Below are positions 23,766 to 34,386 of a DNA stretch of 64,000 nt, piece after piece. Where the stretch lies: assembly GCA_023627715.1 (NCBI GenBank), contig JAMAHW010000027.1, positions 1 through 64,000 on the forward strand, written 5' to 3'. Positions within the stretch are counted from its first letter, which is position 1. Each line of letters opens with the position of its first letter. A program made the translations under genes and the position numbers. The notes below the pieces were generated by a model. That model was not told the DNA's origin and made no database searches. It saw nothing but the letters and a program-made list of their open reading frames with translations. Source of the stretch: Periconia sp. R9002. Its lineage: Eukaryota; Ascomycota; Dothideomycetes; Pleosporales; Periconiaceae.

Positions 23766-25277
23766 CTAAGTGGAAGGAAACATGCCCGGTATGATACTGT
23801 CCTTCCTTGTGTCTCTCTCCGCTTCTCCCTTGCCAAAATGCCAACAGTGAACTTCGGCCCTACGTTCCTTTTTCAGTTCATGCCGGACCCCTGTGCCGCC
23901 TAGGGGCATCCCCAAGTCTTTCACAGCGTCCCTGAGCCACGTATCTGCCGCCCTATTCTGCAACCTGATTCGAAAACATTTCAGCATCGTTGCATTAAAC
24001 GCCCTCTGCTCGAGGTACTCGCTTATTCTCCCAACTTTCTTGTAGCAATTGAATCCTACAGACCACTGGCAGTACGAGATAAAATCATCGCGTAGTGTAA
24101 GATTGGTAATGTGAGGGGGTAGCACTTCCTTCAATTCAGCGGCAAAGTCGGGTGCCCAGCCCAGAAACATAAGAGCGGGAACTTCAACGGTGTGGAGGCG
24201 AGGGAATTTGTGTAGGATGGACAGTGTGCCTTGAATTCCGGGAAAATGGAGGCCATTCTCCAGCAGTTCTGTCGGCGCAAGAGACTCTGGAGCCATGTTG
24301 AGTGTGAGTTTGCATTCCTCCAGAGTATTCTGGAGATTAGCTAGTGCGATATTAAGTCCGTCGAGATTGAGGAACTGTGCCAACAATGCTGGCCCCTGTG
24401 TTGAGCTGTTAAAAACCACTTCCTGATCGTAGTGAAAACGCTTCAGGTGTGGTGTTGCGCAAAGAAGTTGTTCTAATGTGCTCCGATTGATATTTGTTCG
24501 AAACAGATAGAGGGTAGTCAGACTTTCACTTCGTGGGGCTGAGGGGCGATTCCAGTTCAGCTGCCACGGCTGCGACATGGTGTACTCGAACGTGTTCACG
24601 GAGGGAGAGTAGAATATGGGGCGTATGAGGTCAAGGTCCATGTATGACAGTGAATTATCGGGATCGAGCCTCTTATCGCCTAGAGTAACACTACTCAACT
24701 TTGGAAAAAGGTGATCTGCTCGCTTCAATATCTGTGGCAAGAAAATGGAATACAATCGAAAACCATCGCCCAAGTCGAGCGTGGTCAACTCGTAGCATCG
24801 CGTCAGCACTAGCGTTGCCAGTGCGTCTTTATTTCTCCCCTTGAATTGGTCCTGAGATTTGTGCATGCTTTCGTCGACCAGACTGTAAAACTGGTTGGAA
24901 GCAAATATTTTCTGCGCTCTGGACAAGGTTGTGCAATCCTCGAGACCCCAAAGCCTAGGACCCGATATGCGTTTGGAAGTATCCTCGGGCGGCCACGGAT
25001 TGTACTTATTCCAGCAGGGTAAGGGCCCCCTCAATTTGAAGCCGCGCACATGGGTTGCAAGCTGTGGGCGTTCCAGCAAGGTGCGGAGTAGAAAAGCGAG
25101 GCTTCGGGCGCAACCGCGAGATTTAGTAGCCGTGAACTTGAGTTGGCGATAGAGGCGGGGCACAATGTCACGGTTGAGTTTCCTCGAAACGCGCACCAAG
25201 GCATTGTAGTCGTAATTAGTCAAGTAGTCGAGAATGACGGAAAGGACATCATCAGGGACATCAGTGAGGCGGGCCAT
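23766..25277 (-). CDS. F-box protein, 503 residues
   Basis: A single-exon frame starts MARLTDVPDDVLSVILDYLTNYDYNALVRVSRKLNRDIVPRLY, a clear N-terminal F-box expected to bind Skp1 in an SCF ubiquitin ligase. The remaining 450 residues resemble degenerate leucine-rich repeats of fungal F-box proteins (LTTLYLFRTNINRSTLEQLL, LDGLNIALANLQNTLEECKL, FPRLHTVEVPALMFLGW), a likely target-binding surface. No transmembrane segment is present. It is head-to-tail with a second F-box gene of the same architecture and may be its diverged duplicate. The target is unknown. Confidence 0.85.
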   Translation of the reverse strand: MARLTDVPDDVLSVILDYLTNYDYNALVRVSRKLNRDIVPRLYRQLKFTATKSRGCARSLAFLLRTLLERPQLATHVRGFKLRGPLPCWNKYNPWPPEDTSKRISGPRLWGLEDCTTLSRAQKIFASNQFYSLVDESMHKSQDQFKGRNKDALATLVLTRCYELTTLDLGDGFRLYSIFLPQILKRADHLFPKLSSVTLGDKRLDPDNSLSYMDLDLIRPIFYSPSVNTFEYTMSQPWQLNWNRPSAPRSESLTTLYLFRTNINRSTLEQLLCATPHLKRFHYDQEVVFNSSTQGPALLAQFLNLDGLNIALANLQNTLEECKLTLNMAPESLAPTELLENGLHFPGIQGTLSILHKFPRLHTVEVPALMFLGWAPDFAAELKEVLPPHITNLTLRDDFISYCQWSVGFNCYKKVGRISEYLEQRAFNATMLKCFRIRLQNRAADTWLRDAVKDLGMPLGGTGVRHELKKERRAEVHCWHFGKGEAERDTRKDSIIPGMFPST

Positions 25278-26221
25278 GGTTTATCGAGGCAGGTTGCAGA
25301 GCAATCAATCAGGCCGGCGTGACGGTGGTATGTAGGTACAGTTGTTATATGTAGGGACGGGTTGACGAAACTAGGGCGAGGCCATGGCGCGCCAGACCTT
25401 TTGCGACCAAGGATTGTGCGGTATGGGGTATCGTGTTGGATTAGAATTGGAACGAAGGAGGATAGACAGGGAAAAGGAAGGTCACAAAGCTGGCCAGTAG
25501 AGTGAAGTTGCCTTGTCACATGCTTTAGCCGCCACGCAGTTGCCTCGAACGGAAGCTTAGCAAGTCCCCAATTTACGCTTGACCCAAGGTAGATTAACCC
25601 GATATTGGCTCTAACCCTAAGGTAAATACGTGAAGGTACTGCAACGACACTACTTACAGTACGGTAGTTCACGACCGTATTGATTACCACCGCGGCCGCC
25701 GCAATAGGAATGTGCCACAGTACATGTACGCATTGATGTAAGTGTACATACTTCACCATCTCCCTCAAGTCCATGATCCATCCCATCTAGTGCGCTACAT
25801 GCTACATGGATGGCGTACTTGCAACATCCCAGATGTTATCGTGGCACACACGTGCCTGTCCCCTGTCGTTTTCTCAAGCATCCAAACATCTTCGCACCGT
25901 CATACTACTTTCTGTAGTCTTACCTATATATCTTTATGGAAAAGATTTTCAAGTACAAGAACTCTAAAAACAGGAAACATGTCTTATACAAATACACACT
26001 CCCCCAGTATTTTACTTACTTCTAATACAGCTGCAATCCTAGGGCTAAAAGGTCCTCGAAGTGTTGTATGTCGAGTACTAAGTGTTGTGAGTGCGGACTA
26101 TTTCAATGCGGTGACCAACAACCAACCACCCCCACGGCGAGCTCCGTGCTCTGCATGACGTGCGCGACATTGCCTCGGCTGATCTGTACCCAGCCATAAT
26201 GTGCCGAATTCTCCAGTACAA
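25278..26221. other. Intergenic between two F-box genes
   Basis: This region is the promoter of the 503-residue F-box gene and the 3' flank of the 560-residue one. I see no coding exon or RNA gene. Confidence 0.55.
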
Positions 26222-27904
26222 TCACCGCCTAGACCGGCGAACATGTCGCCTTTGAAATTCGCCCAGATGGTATTGCGAAGCCAAACCAAGGGGTACTCCA
26301 TCGCGTTCACCTCGAAGGAGGCGTGAAATGCGCGCTTCTCTCTCCGGATTTGCAGGATCCACCAGCGTTATTTCCTTGACCAGATCCCAGTGCGCTGCCG
26401 ACTTCCATCGCATCAGCATGGGGTGCAATGTCTTTGCCATGACCCCATTGTTTCTGCACGTGGTAGCTAGATCCTCCAACTGGCTTCCAAACCACTCCAA
26501 TGACGAGTCAGGCGGCTGCCATATACAAAGTGATTGTAAATGACCAATTTGATCGACAAGAGATAAACTGGCCGAGGCTATATATGACACGTCCATCCTA
26601 GCACACGGCAGCCAGTTCGCTTCATCCCTTGCATCCTGATGCGATGGTGCTGTGGGTAGGATCGATGTATCGAACGGATAAGGAAATTGCGCATGGGACA
26701 TGTCGGTGCGAAGAGTAAGGTGATGAAGAGACGGTGGCAAACGAGCCTCGATAGGTGACATGATCAAAAAGTGAGGGTCACCACTGATGAACGGAACGGG
26801 AACTTCGAGGGTACTCAATTTGTTGAACGTTCGGAGATCCAAGGAGTCTGTCATGTGCAGTTCGGTAGGCTGTTTGAAGAAGAACTGCTCGCTATCACAG
26901 AACTCGACGCTGATCACCAGCGTCTCTAACGTATCGCGTACATGGTCCAAACATGCATTCCACATGTCGAGAGCCAAATATGAATTGCGCAGTTCGGCGC
27001 CGTCTGTGCTTGTATCATGCCATACCTCACATACTAGTGACCGCAAGCGGGGGGTTGCTTGAAGTAATGATTGCAAACAAAACAATACCGGTCCGCTATA
27101 TCGGATTATCAACTTGGTTATGGGAATGGGATCGAGTTTGGGTGGCGGAGGTCCAAACCTTGAGGCTAACCGGCGGTGCAGACGAACACTGCCTCCCTCG
27201 GAAGGAATTCTGAATTCTAGTTTGCGAAGGCCCCGAAACTTCCACAGTAACCAAATCTTGATATCTTGTACGTTATCTACTTGCCTACTTCCGATTTTGT
27301 TGTCGCAGTTGAAAGCCACTTCTTCAATGGACCTGATACGTTGGACCAGCTGTGAAGTCGAAGCAGCATCATCGTCGCTGCTGTCGTGAACACGCTCCAA
27401 GAGTTGTAGTAAAGGGCGAAGCGTCTCATTTGGACGGTCGAGTATATCCAAACGCACGAGTGACGGCAACACCATGAGAATCGTTACTGCATACGCTCCG
27501 TATTCACCGTAAAGCAAGGCTTCTCGTAAATCTTCACCGTGGGAAACTAAAGGTTCACTGCCAAGTAGAGTATTGACCTTGTTGTCTAATGAATGTCTGT
27601 TGGTCCCTTTTGCTGATAGGAAGCGCTGGCCTTCCAACACGCCAGCTTTGGGTGAGAGGCCCACGCGAAGTGTTCTGACAATGCTGGCTAGGTGTGGACG
27701 CTCCAAAAGGTTGGTGAGCAGTTGATCAATGCGGGGAATGTGATTTCCGGGTGGAATAAGTAGATCCAAATGTTTATACAAATGGGGGATGGCGATGTTA
27801 TAGAGGTTCTTTGAAACTTGAGACAGAGCATACAAAGCGGCCTGGTCCAAGTAGTCCAGGGTATGGTCCACGAGTTCAACAGAGAGGGCAGAGATGGAAG
27901 GCAT
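26222..27904 (-). CDS. F-box protein with LRR-like C-terminus, 560 residues
   Basis: The uninterrupted frame begins MPSISALSVELVDHTLDYLDQAALYALSQVSKNLYNIAIPHLYKHL, an F-box. Leucine-rich segments follow (LPSLVRLDILDRPNETLRPLLQLLERV, FRGLRKLEFRIPSEGG, FNKLSTLEVPVPFISG, LPPSLHHLTLRTDM), as in fungal SCF substrate adaptors. The protein shares overall order with the neighbouring F-box gene: F-box, LLERPHLASIVRTLRV versus LLERPQLATHVRGFKL, then repeats. That similarity suggests an old tandem duplication. The C-terminus is basic (RRHVRRSRR). It diverges from CTF4 with 355 bp between starts. Confidence 0.85.
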   Translation of the reverse strand: MPSISALSVELVDHTLDYLDQAALYALSQVSKNLYNIAIPHLYKHLDLLIPPGNHIPRIDQLLTNLLERPHLASIVRTLRVGLSPKAGVLEGQRFLSAKGTNRHSLDNKVNTLLGSEPLVSHGEDLREALLYGEYGAYAVTILMVLPSLVRLDILDRPNETLRPLLQLLERVHDSSDDDAASTSQLVQRIRSIEEVAFNCDNKIGSRQVDNVQDIKIWLLWKFRGLRKLEFRIPSEGGSVRLHRRLASRFGPPPPKLDPIPITKLIIRYSGPVLFCLQSLLQATPRLRSLVCEVWHDTSTDGAELRNSYLALDMWNACLDHVRDTLETLVISVEFCDSEQFFFKQPTELHMTDSLDLRTFNKLSTLEVPVPFISGDPHFLIMSPIEARLPPSLHHLTLRTDMSHAQFPYPFDTSILPTAPSHQDARDEANWLPCARMDVSYIASASLSLVDQIGHLQSLCIWQPPDSSLEWFGSQLEDLATTCRNNGVMAKTLHPMLMRWKSAAHWDLVKEITLVDPANPEREARISRLLRGERDGVPLGLASQYHLGEFQRRHVRRSRR

Positions 27905-28259
27905 GACGGATATAACTTGTGTAACCCAAAAAGCACAGCCCGTATATCAACCTACAGAGGTAGTCCCGGGCGACAACTTATCACAAAGATGGTTGACAAG
28001 TCGTGGAAAGTGGTGCCTAGTTAAGTGGTGGATGAGGGGCCCTAGCCGTAGTTACGTATGTAGTATGCACCTAGTGGGCGATCAGTTCGTTGGTGGGAGG
28101 CACTACGGTTACATTTTGGTGCCCGCATCAATTAGGACCGACGCTCGGACCAAACACTTTACGCCCGAAACGCGTCGCGAGCAACTTACGCGTCCTGGAA
28201 AATAGTCAGAGTCGTGCGCCAGTATCCTCACTCAACTCGACCTCATCCCCCCCTCAGAA
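27905..28259. promoter_or_regulatory. Divergent promoter, F-box gene / CTF4
   Basis: The 355 bp between the two start codons must hold both promoters. ACGCG occurs at the CTF4 end (around 28170-28195, in AACGCGTCGCG and TTACGCGTCC). These are core matches to the MCB element (ACGCGT) bound by MBF at G1/S in yeasts, which would suit a replication gene. That regulatory role is inference. Confidence 0.45.
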
Positions 28260-31011
28260 ATGGCTTCTCCGCAGCAATTGCGCCTCCGTTATGCTCGTGA
28301 GCGAAAATCCCAAACGATAACCACATTGGCATGTCGACTAGATACTGACAACAACCGCATGTAGATGCACCTGGCCCGACCTTCCTCGCATACACGCCCG
28401 ACGGCAAGAAACTGATTACAGCTGGAGTCGACAACTTTTGTCGCATCTTCAACTCTGGATCCGATGAAGAACCAACCAACCTCGATGACTGTGAGGAGAA
28501 TAACGCGGCCATTGTCGCTGGTGTACGTCCACATCCACATCGCTCACAGGGAGGAAATGAGGAGCTGACGGGCCGCACAGAACACCTTCTTCGTCATAGT
28601 CGCGGAGAATGGCAACATCAGCCGGTATTCCTTGGAAAGCCATCAATTTGAGTACTACCTGGAAAGGGTCTCTCTTCCAGCGCGGGACGTAGCTCTCAGC
28701 CCGGATCAAAACTGGGTTGCTGTCGCGAGCGAGTATGCGTTTCGCACTGAGTCACACCGGGGCCAATGTACTGACATGTCTTAGGGAGCATACCGTACTT
28801 GTGGTGAATACTGGGGGAAGGCATGAACGTCAGGTAAAAAAATTGTCTGACCACCAAGGCTCAGTGAACCACGTTTCGTTCGATACCACCGGCCAACACT
28901 TAGCTGTGTCCTCCACGGACGGATTTGTTTATGTGTATACCCTCGATGCAACAGAGCCAAGAATAGTCAAAAAATTAGATGGCTTGATCAAGCGGAATGA
29001 CCTGGAATCCAGCTCCAAGGTGCTGTGGCATCCAGACGGCAGAGCATTCGCCGTTCCTACCCCGCTCCGAGAGATCCAAGTCGTGTCAATCAACGACTGG
29101 AAAAAGCAGCAGTCTTTCAAAACGCCACATTCTGAAGATATCACCGCCGCTGCGTGGTCGCCGAACGGTTCATTCCTGGTTACCACAGCGAGTGATCTAA
29201 AACTGTGCCTTTGGGATACAAAGACGTTGAAACTGGTCAAGACTTACGATGATGTCAAAGCCACCATAACAGCCATGGAATGGCATCCGACGGAGAACAT
29301 TCTATCATACACGAACTCCGACGGTCACTTGTATATTCACAGTGAATTCGTTCCCGCAGAGTACGCTGATGCCCTCCAAAAACCTGTTCAACCCGCCCCC
29401 TTCTTCCACGATCCTGCCGAGGAGCGTCTCAACATTGCCCCTTCTAAACTGGCAAATGGGACCATGCACCGTCTTCCAGAGCGTCGCCAAAGACGATTTT
29501 CTGTAGATCCTCTTGACGATATACTTGGCTCCGATTTCCAGGATGAAGAAATGGACGATTTTGTAGAAGATGATGATGGCGCGGGTTATGCTCCTATCGT
29601 CAATGGCCATGGTAAACGCACAAACGGACATCTTGAGTCTGTCCAACCTCGAGCCAAACGGCATGCCCACGCTTCTAACATTCTGCTACCTGAAATACAT
29701 CAGCCTTTCCAACCTGGTGCAACTCCCTGGCGCGGCAATAGACGCATGCTCTGTTGTTCACTTTTCGGATATGTATCGACTATCTCCCAGGAAGGTGAAA
29801 ACCACACTGTGGAGCTTAAATTCTCAGACAAAAGGTATCGAGATGCCAAAATATCAGATATCTATGGTTACGATAAAGCCGCTCTCAGCACTAAAGGTGC
29901 TCTTCTGTCGTGCCAACCCGGTGACGGGCATCCTGCTATGATCTACTACCGGCCGCACGATGCATGGACAGCAGCATCAGAAGACTGGCGAACCAATTTG
30001 CCTATTCGAGAATCCGTCACTTCAATCGCACTGAGCGAAAGCTACGCTGTCGTGACTACCAGCTCGAATTTTGTACGAATCTATAGCTTGTTCGGCCTTC
30101 CAATACGTGTATACAGGCAGAAATCGTCTCCGGCTGTGACATGTGCAGCGTGGCGTGACTACGTTCTTACGGTCGGCAACGGACCTGTTGGTGCCGATGG
30201 TACATCTCAACTCTTATATACCATTGAGAATGTGAAACGAGACGAAATCTATCAATCCGAAGACATTGTTGCCTTACCATCCAACACCAAATTGGTGTCC
30301 GTTTTTTTCTCGACAGACGGCGATCCGTACATCTACGACTCCGACGGAGTGCTTCTTACATTGCTTCGATGGCGAACCACTGGCCAGGCTCGCTGGGTCC
30401 CCATGTTAGATACGAGGAATCTATCTCGCCGTGTAGGCGGTGGAAAGGAAGAGACATATTGGCCCGTTGGTGTGCAAACCGACGAAGACAACAACCGCGT
30501 TTTTGAATGCTACATCATCAAGGGTAGTGAAAGGTATCCTAGCAACCCACCACCTTTATCAAGCCAATTTCCCCTTGAAATACCCATTTCCTCATCTGCG
30601 GAAGAGTCTTCGCCCAACGAATTGGAGCAAGATTTTGTCCTTTCGTCGATTCTCCACACACAACTCGCAGAAACTTTAACCCACACCCGGCCAACGGAGG
30701 ATCAGGAAGCAGCTCTGAGTGCTCTAGAAGCACGTGCTGATGCAGCATTGTTACGGATGCTACCACCGGAATGCAGGACTGAGAAGCGTAATCCTAAGGC
30801 ACTCGAGTTGGTGGAATTGATGCGAGACAGCAATGACAGGTTTGTCAAGGGGGCGTTGAAGGCGGCTGAAAGGTTTGCTGAGAACCCAGAGTTGATTAGA
30901 AAGATGAAGAGGGTACAAGCTAGAAAGGAAAGGGTCAGGCTGGCTGGTGGCGAAGCGATGTATGGGGACAGTTATGAGGACGATGCCGATGATATAGGCG
31001 AGGAATTCTAG
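28260..31011 (+). CDS. CTF4: DNA replication adaptor Ctf4/Mcl1 (WDHD1, SepB family)
   Basis: Four exons (28260-28296, 28365-28522, 28581-28732, 28785-31011) give 857 residues. Ctf4 links the CMG helicase to DNA polymerase alpha and other factors at the replication fork and supports sister-chromatid cohesion. The N-terminal third is a WD40 propeller (TFLAYTPDGKKLITAGVDNF, HQGSVNHVSFDTTGQHLAVS, HSEDITAAAWSPNGSFLVTT, ATITAMEWHPTENILSYTNS). After an acidic linker (DEEMDDFVEDDDGAG) comes the SepB/Mcl1 mid propeller, starting near PFQPGATPWRGNRRMLC. A short helical C-terminal region completes the trimerising module. No HMG box is present, so it is the fungal short form. All three introns are near the 5' end. 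Confidence 0.92.
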
Positions 31012-31280
31012 TCCTTGCGTTTGTTGTACATAGCTGTCTTCGACATCAGACTATTGGGGATCTAGCTTCGAACCATAAGTCAATATATTATCAAAATGAA
31101 ATGCTTCTTTGCCCTTCGCGTAAGCATCAATCGTTATTCTTTTATCCCTCATCGGTATAGAAAAATGTGGAATACATAGGGGTATACATCATCTAACACG
31201 TCATATGATCAAGGTCCTGCCATCACCTCTACATAGTACGCAGTTGACACTTTTTCCGAACCTATCGGAAATTCTCAAAA

Positions 31281-34074
31281 CTAAATTCCAAATCCTTCCA
31301 CAGACATGGAAACCATTCCGCCTTCCCCCGCACACGCCAGCCGCGCGCATAAACTCAAAAACACCACCGTCTCGGTCGCAGCAAGATAATTGAGTGTATC
31401 GAGCAAAATCTTCAGATGCCGAGCGAAGTTTTCCTCGTACTTGCCCAACATGTCGAACATTTTGTCAACGCGCTGTGGGTCATAAACGTACGGCGAAGAT
31501 TTGGAACTCCGCTGAGAGGCCAGTGGTGCGGGCGTGCGTGACGACGGGTTGATGGCAGAAGATGCTCCTGCCTGTGCATTAGCACGGGCAACAAGGTCTG
31601 GGTCGCCTGTAATGAGATAGCGGGACAGCGATTGCGTGAAGGTTGCAAACATGGCGCATGTAGACATGATTTTGTTGTTGATCTTTGAGGTTTGTGTTAG
31701 TTTCTGAAATGTGAATGGAGTCTGAACGTGCGAGACGGTGAAGGTATAAATGGCAGGAGTAACTCACTCGTAGCAGTTTACTGTTAGTAAGCATGCACTC
31801 TTTCAAACAGGTTGCTAGGAAGTCCACATGATCCTGCATCAACTCATCAACTGTCCGCTTTTGCCCGTCCCTGGTCTTCCTCTCTCCGCCTTCCTCGTTT
31901 AGTCTCTCCATCAGTGCAACCCAATTCGGCTCGATTACTTCAGCTGTACAGTAGTATAACAGCTGCTGCACAAAGACCAGCATACGCGCCCGTAGAGTCC
32001 ATGCCCTTCTCTTCCAAAGCTCGATCCTGGGGTTCTTGGACCGATGTTTCCACGCTGCGTGTTTGCCCTGCTCGCCCCAACATTCAACGAGATTGGTTTC
32101 GAGATGGCGGAGTGAGAGCAGATAACGGAAGAGAAGTTGATATCGTGTCAAGGTTACTCGACTCACAACAAGTGATAAGGGGAAAGGCATTGCGTAGTCA
32201 AAGACAAGGGCCTGGAACCCGGTGATGTTACTATCGTCTGTGACAGCGGGTGCGTTATTAGCGGCAGGCGTGAAAATAGTCCCCGCATTCGCGGCTTCCT
32301 GGTCCAGTCCTGTTACTGTCACGATCTTCATGAGCCAATTGGTCAGACCTGTAACATTTATTTGCACTTTGACGTCTTCTTTGTAAGGGTCCTCAGCGGC
32401 AACAGAGCCAGGCTGGCGGACAACGATATCGAGTAAACTTTGTAATTTCCCAATGTTGACGTTCTTGGCAGGCTTCTTGAGCTCCGAAGCACCCAATTCC
32501 AAGAAGTATGTAAAGAAATCAGAGCGGTCAAGGAAGAAATAATGTTTCAATGACCGTAAACGGGCAGGTAGTTGGTGTGTCGTGAGAAGAAGGTTAAAGA
32601 GAGAGGAGTTCGCATAATCATATGCGGAGTTTACGTTGTCAAGGAACCGGACATCGTCGAAGGAGGAGGGAACATCTTGCACAGTCTTACTGATGTCAAC
32701 GCCCCCACATTCCCGAACCACATTGAGGTATTTTCCTGCCAGAAGGACCTTATCCTTGACACCCTCTAGTTGAGGTGGGACCAGGGCATCGCGCATTGTG
32801 TATCGTTTCTCCCAGTATTCATCTGTATAGTCCTGATCTAACCTCTCTCTCTTGATACTCTTTTGCTCTTTGATGAGAAACTCGGAGTGGGGATCCCTTA
32901 TGCCTCCATGATGCAGCCATTCATTCAGCATAGCCATATAAGGTTTGCTGGCTTCTCTCAAAAGGGTTGTGAGAAGTTCTCTTGCCGCGGGATCACCAGA
33001 CATGGTCGCCAGTCTCCGTGTGATCAAACCCAGAACACTACCTCCTTTGCAAATCTTTTTGGTAGACAGTTGTACGTTTCCACCCTCTCTCAAGCTTTCA
33101 AGTATGTCTTCCAGGTTATCGTCTTCGTCTTCGGAGGATTGGGATTCGTCATCCTCCAATATACCATTCGCTTTGAGCAGCTCTAACCCGGTTGTATAGA
33201 GCTGGAAAAGCATATGGCTTGTTTGCTTGGTGTGTAGATTTAGGACATGCAGCGTAAAAGAGTCATTGGTAAGCATTTGATGCTCCAACTGTGCCATCAG
33301 AGTGAGATAGTCCTTGAGCAATCGACGCACGGCAGCGCAAAGCGAATGGTTGACTGCTCCATATTCCTCGCGGCTCAAGACCTCCACGCATGTGTCGACA
33401 GCAATGTAGTGAGTTGCCATTTTCAACATTGATCTTGTCAGGTCGCGAAGGCTGGGATCGAGGCCGGAGAGTATGCGAAAATGGGGACCAACAAGTCGAT
33501 CCTTCTCTTCGTGGGGATTGTAAGAGTCAGCGAAGCGTATGTACTGCCCCTCAAATCCCATGAAAACAAACAAGAGGTCATCAATTATGGCACGCTCCTG
33601 CTGCCCTAGTGACAGTTGAACTAGCGGAGTGGGTTGTAACGTAGTCGGGGCGGTTGCAGCCAGCGGTGGGATGGATATGCGCGAGGCGAGCGGGGCGGTT
33701 GTATGGGGAACCAGCCTGGCTTGAGGATCCCATGGTGCTTGAGAGTCATCTGGCGGCTTCCTATCGCGATCTGGGCGTGATCTTTCTGATTTTGTGCGTG
33801 GTTGAACTCGATTCTCGGTGGGATGCTTCAGTGGGCTTCTTGTGCGCCGTATCTCTGTTTCCCGTTCTCTCACTTCGCGCTTCTCTGTATGTCGCTCCAC
33901 CAACCCGGCAGGCTTGTTTCGCACATGGGAAGAGGTTGCTGAGCTGCGTTGTTCGTTTTCGCGCTCGCCGCTGCCCGAAGGAACGCGGGGCCGCGTAGAC
34001 GACGACGCGTAGTTTGTCGAACGTCGATCCGTCGTGGTGGAGGATTTACCCTTTATGGGATTGCGAGCGGACAT
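31281..34074 (-). CDS. Gamma-tubulin complex component 2 (Spc97/Alp4)
   Basis: Exons 34074-31768 and 31682-31281 encode 902 residues. GCP2 pairs with GCP3 in the gamma-tubulin small complex that nucleates microtubules at spindle pole bodies. After about 150 disordered, arginine-rich residues the GRIP1 region starts with ERAIIDDLLFVFMGFEGQYI, the signature of GCP2. GRIP2 follows with YFFLDRSDFFTYFLELGASELKKP and LLFRYLLSLRHLETNLVECW. The final part has VDFLATCLKECMLTNSKLLR, joined across the 85-nt intron to INNKIMSTCAMFATFTQSLSRYL. The terminal 100 residues include a Ser/Pro-rich insertion. The 3' end lies 269 bp from CTF4, with which it is convergent. Confidence 0.92.
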
Positions 34075-34386
34075 GGCGTTTCCATGAGAGGTGCCAGAGG
34101 GAGGTTTGATCTTGTGTTTTGTCGGTTGGTTGTTGTTTGGCGCAAGCCAACGGGTAGGTACATGTAGATGCGCAACAGATGCACGTTGTTGATTCGGCTG
34201 GGTGTTGTCCCCGCGTCGCTTCGGCGGGCAGGGGCAGGCATCTCGCTATGTAGTTAAGCGAGGTAACTACATTGGTTGGACAACACAACCACCCAAATAT
34301 CTATCTAGGTACCTATGTATCTTGATCAATGTAGGAACAGATTCCAGAATCAACTTCTTCAATGCATGGCAACCTGCGCATCCCCA
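34075..34386. other. Intergenic between GCP2 start and monooxygenase stop
   Basis: The short stretch holds the GCP2 promoter and the monooxygenase 3' flank. No coding exon is supported. Confidence 0.55.
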
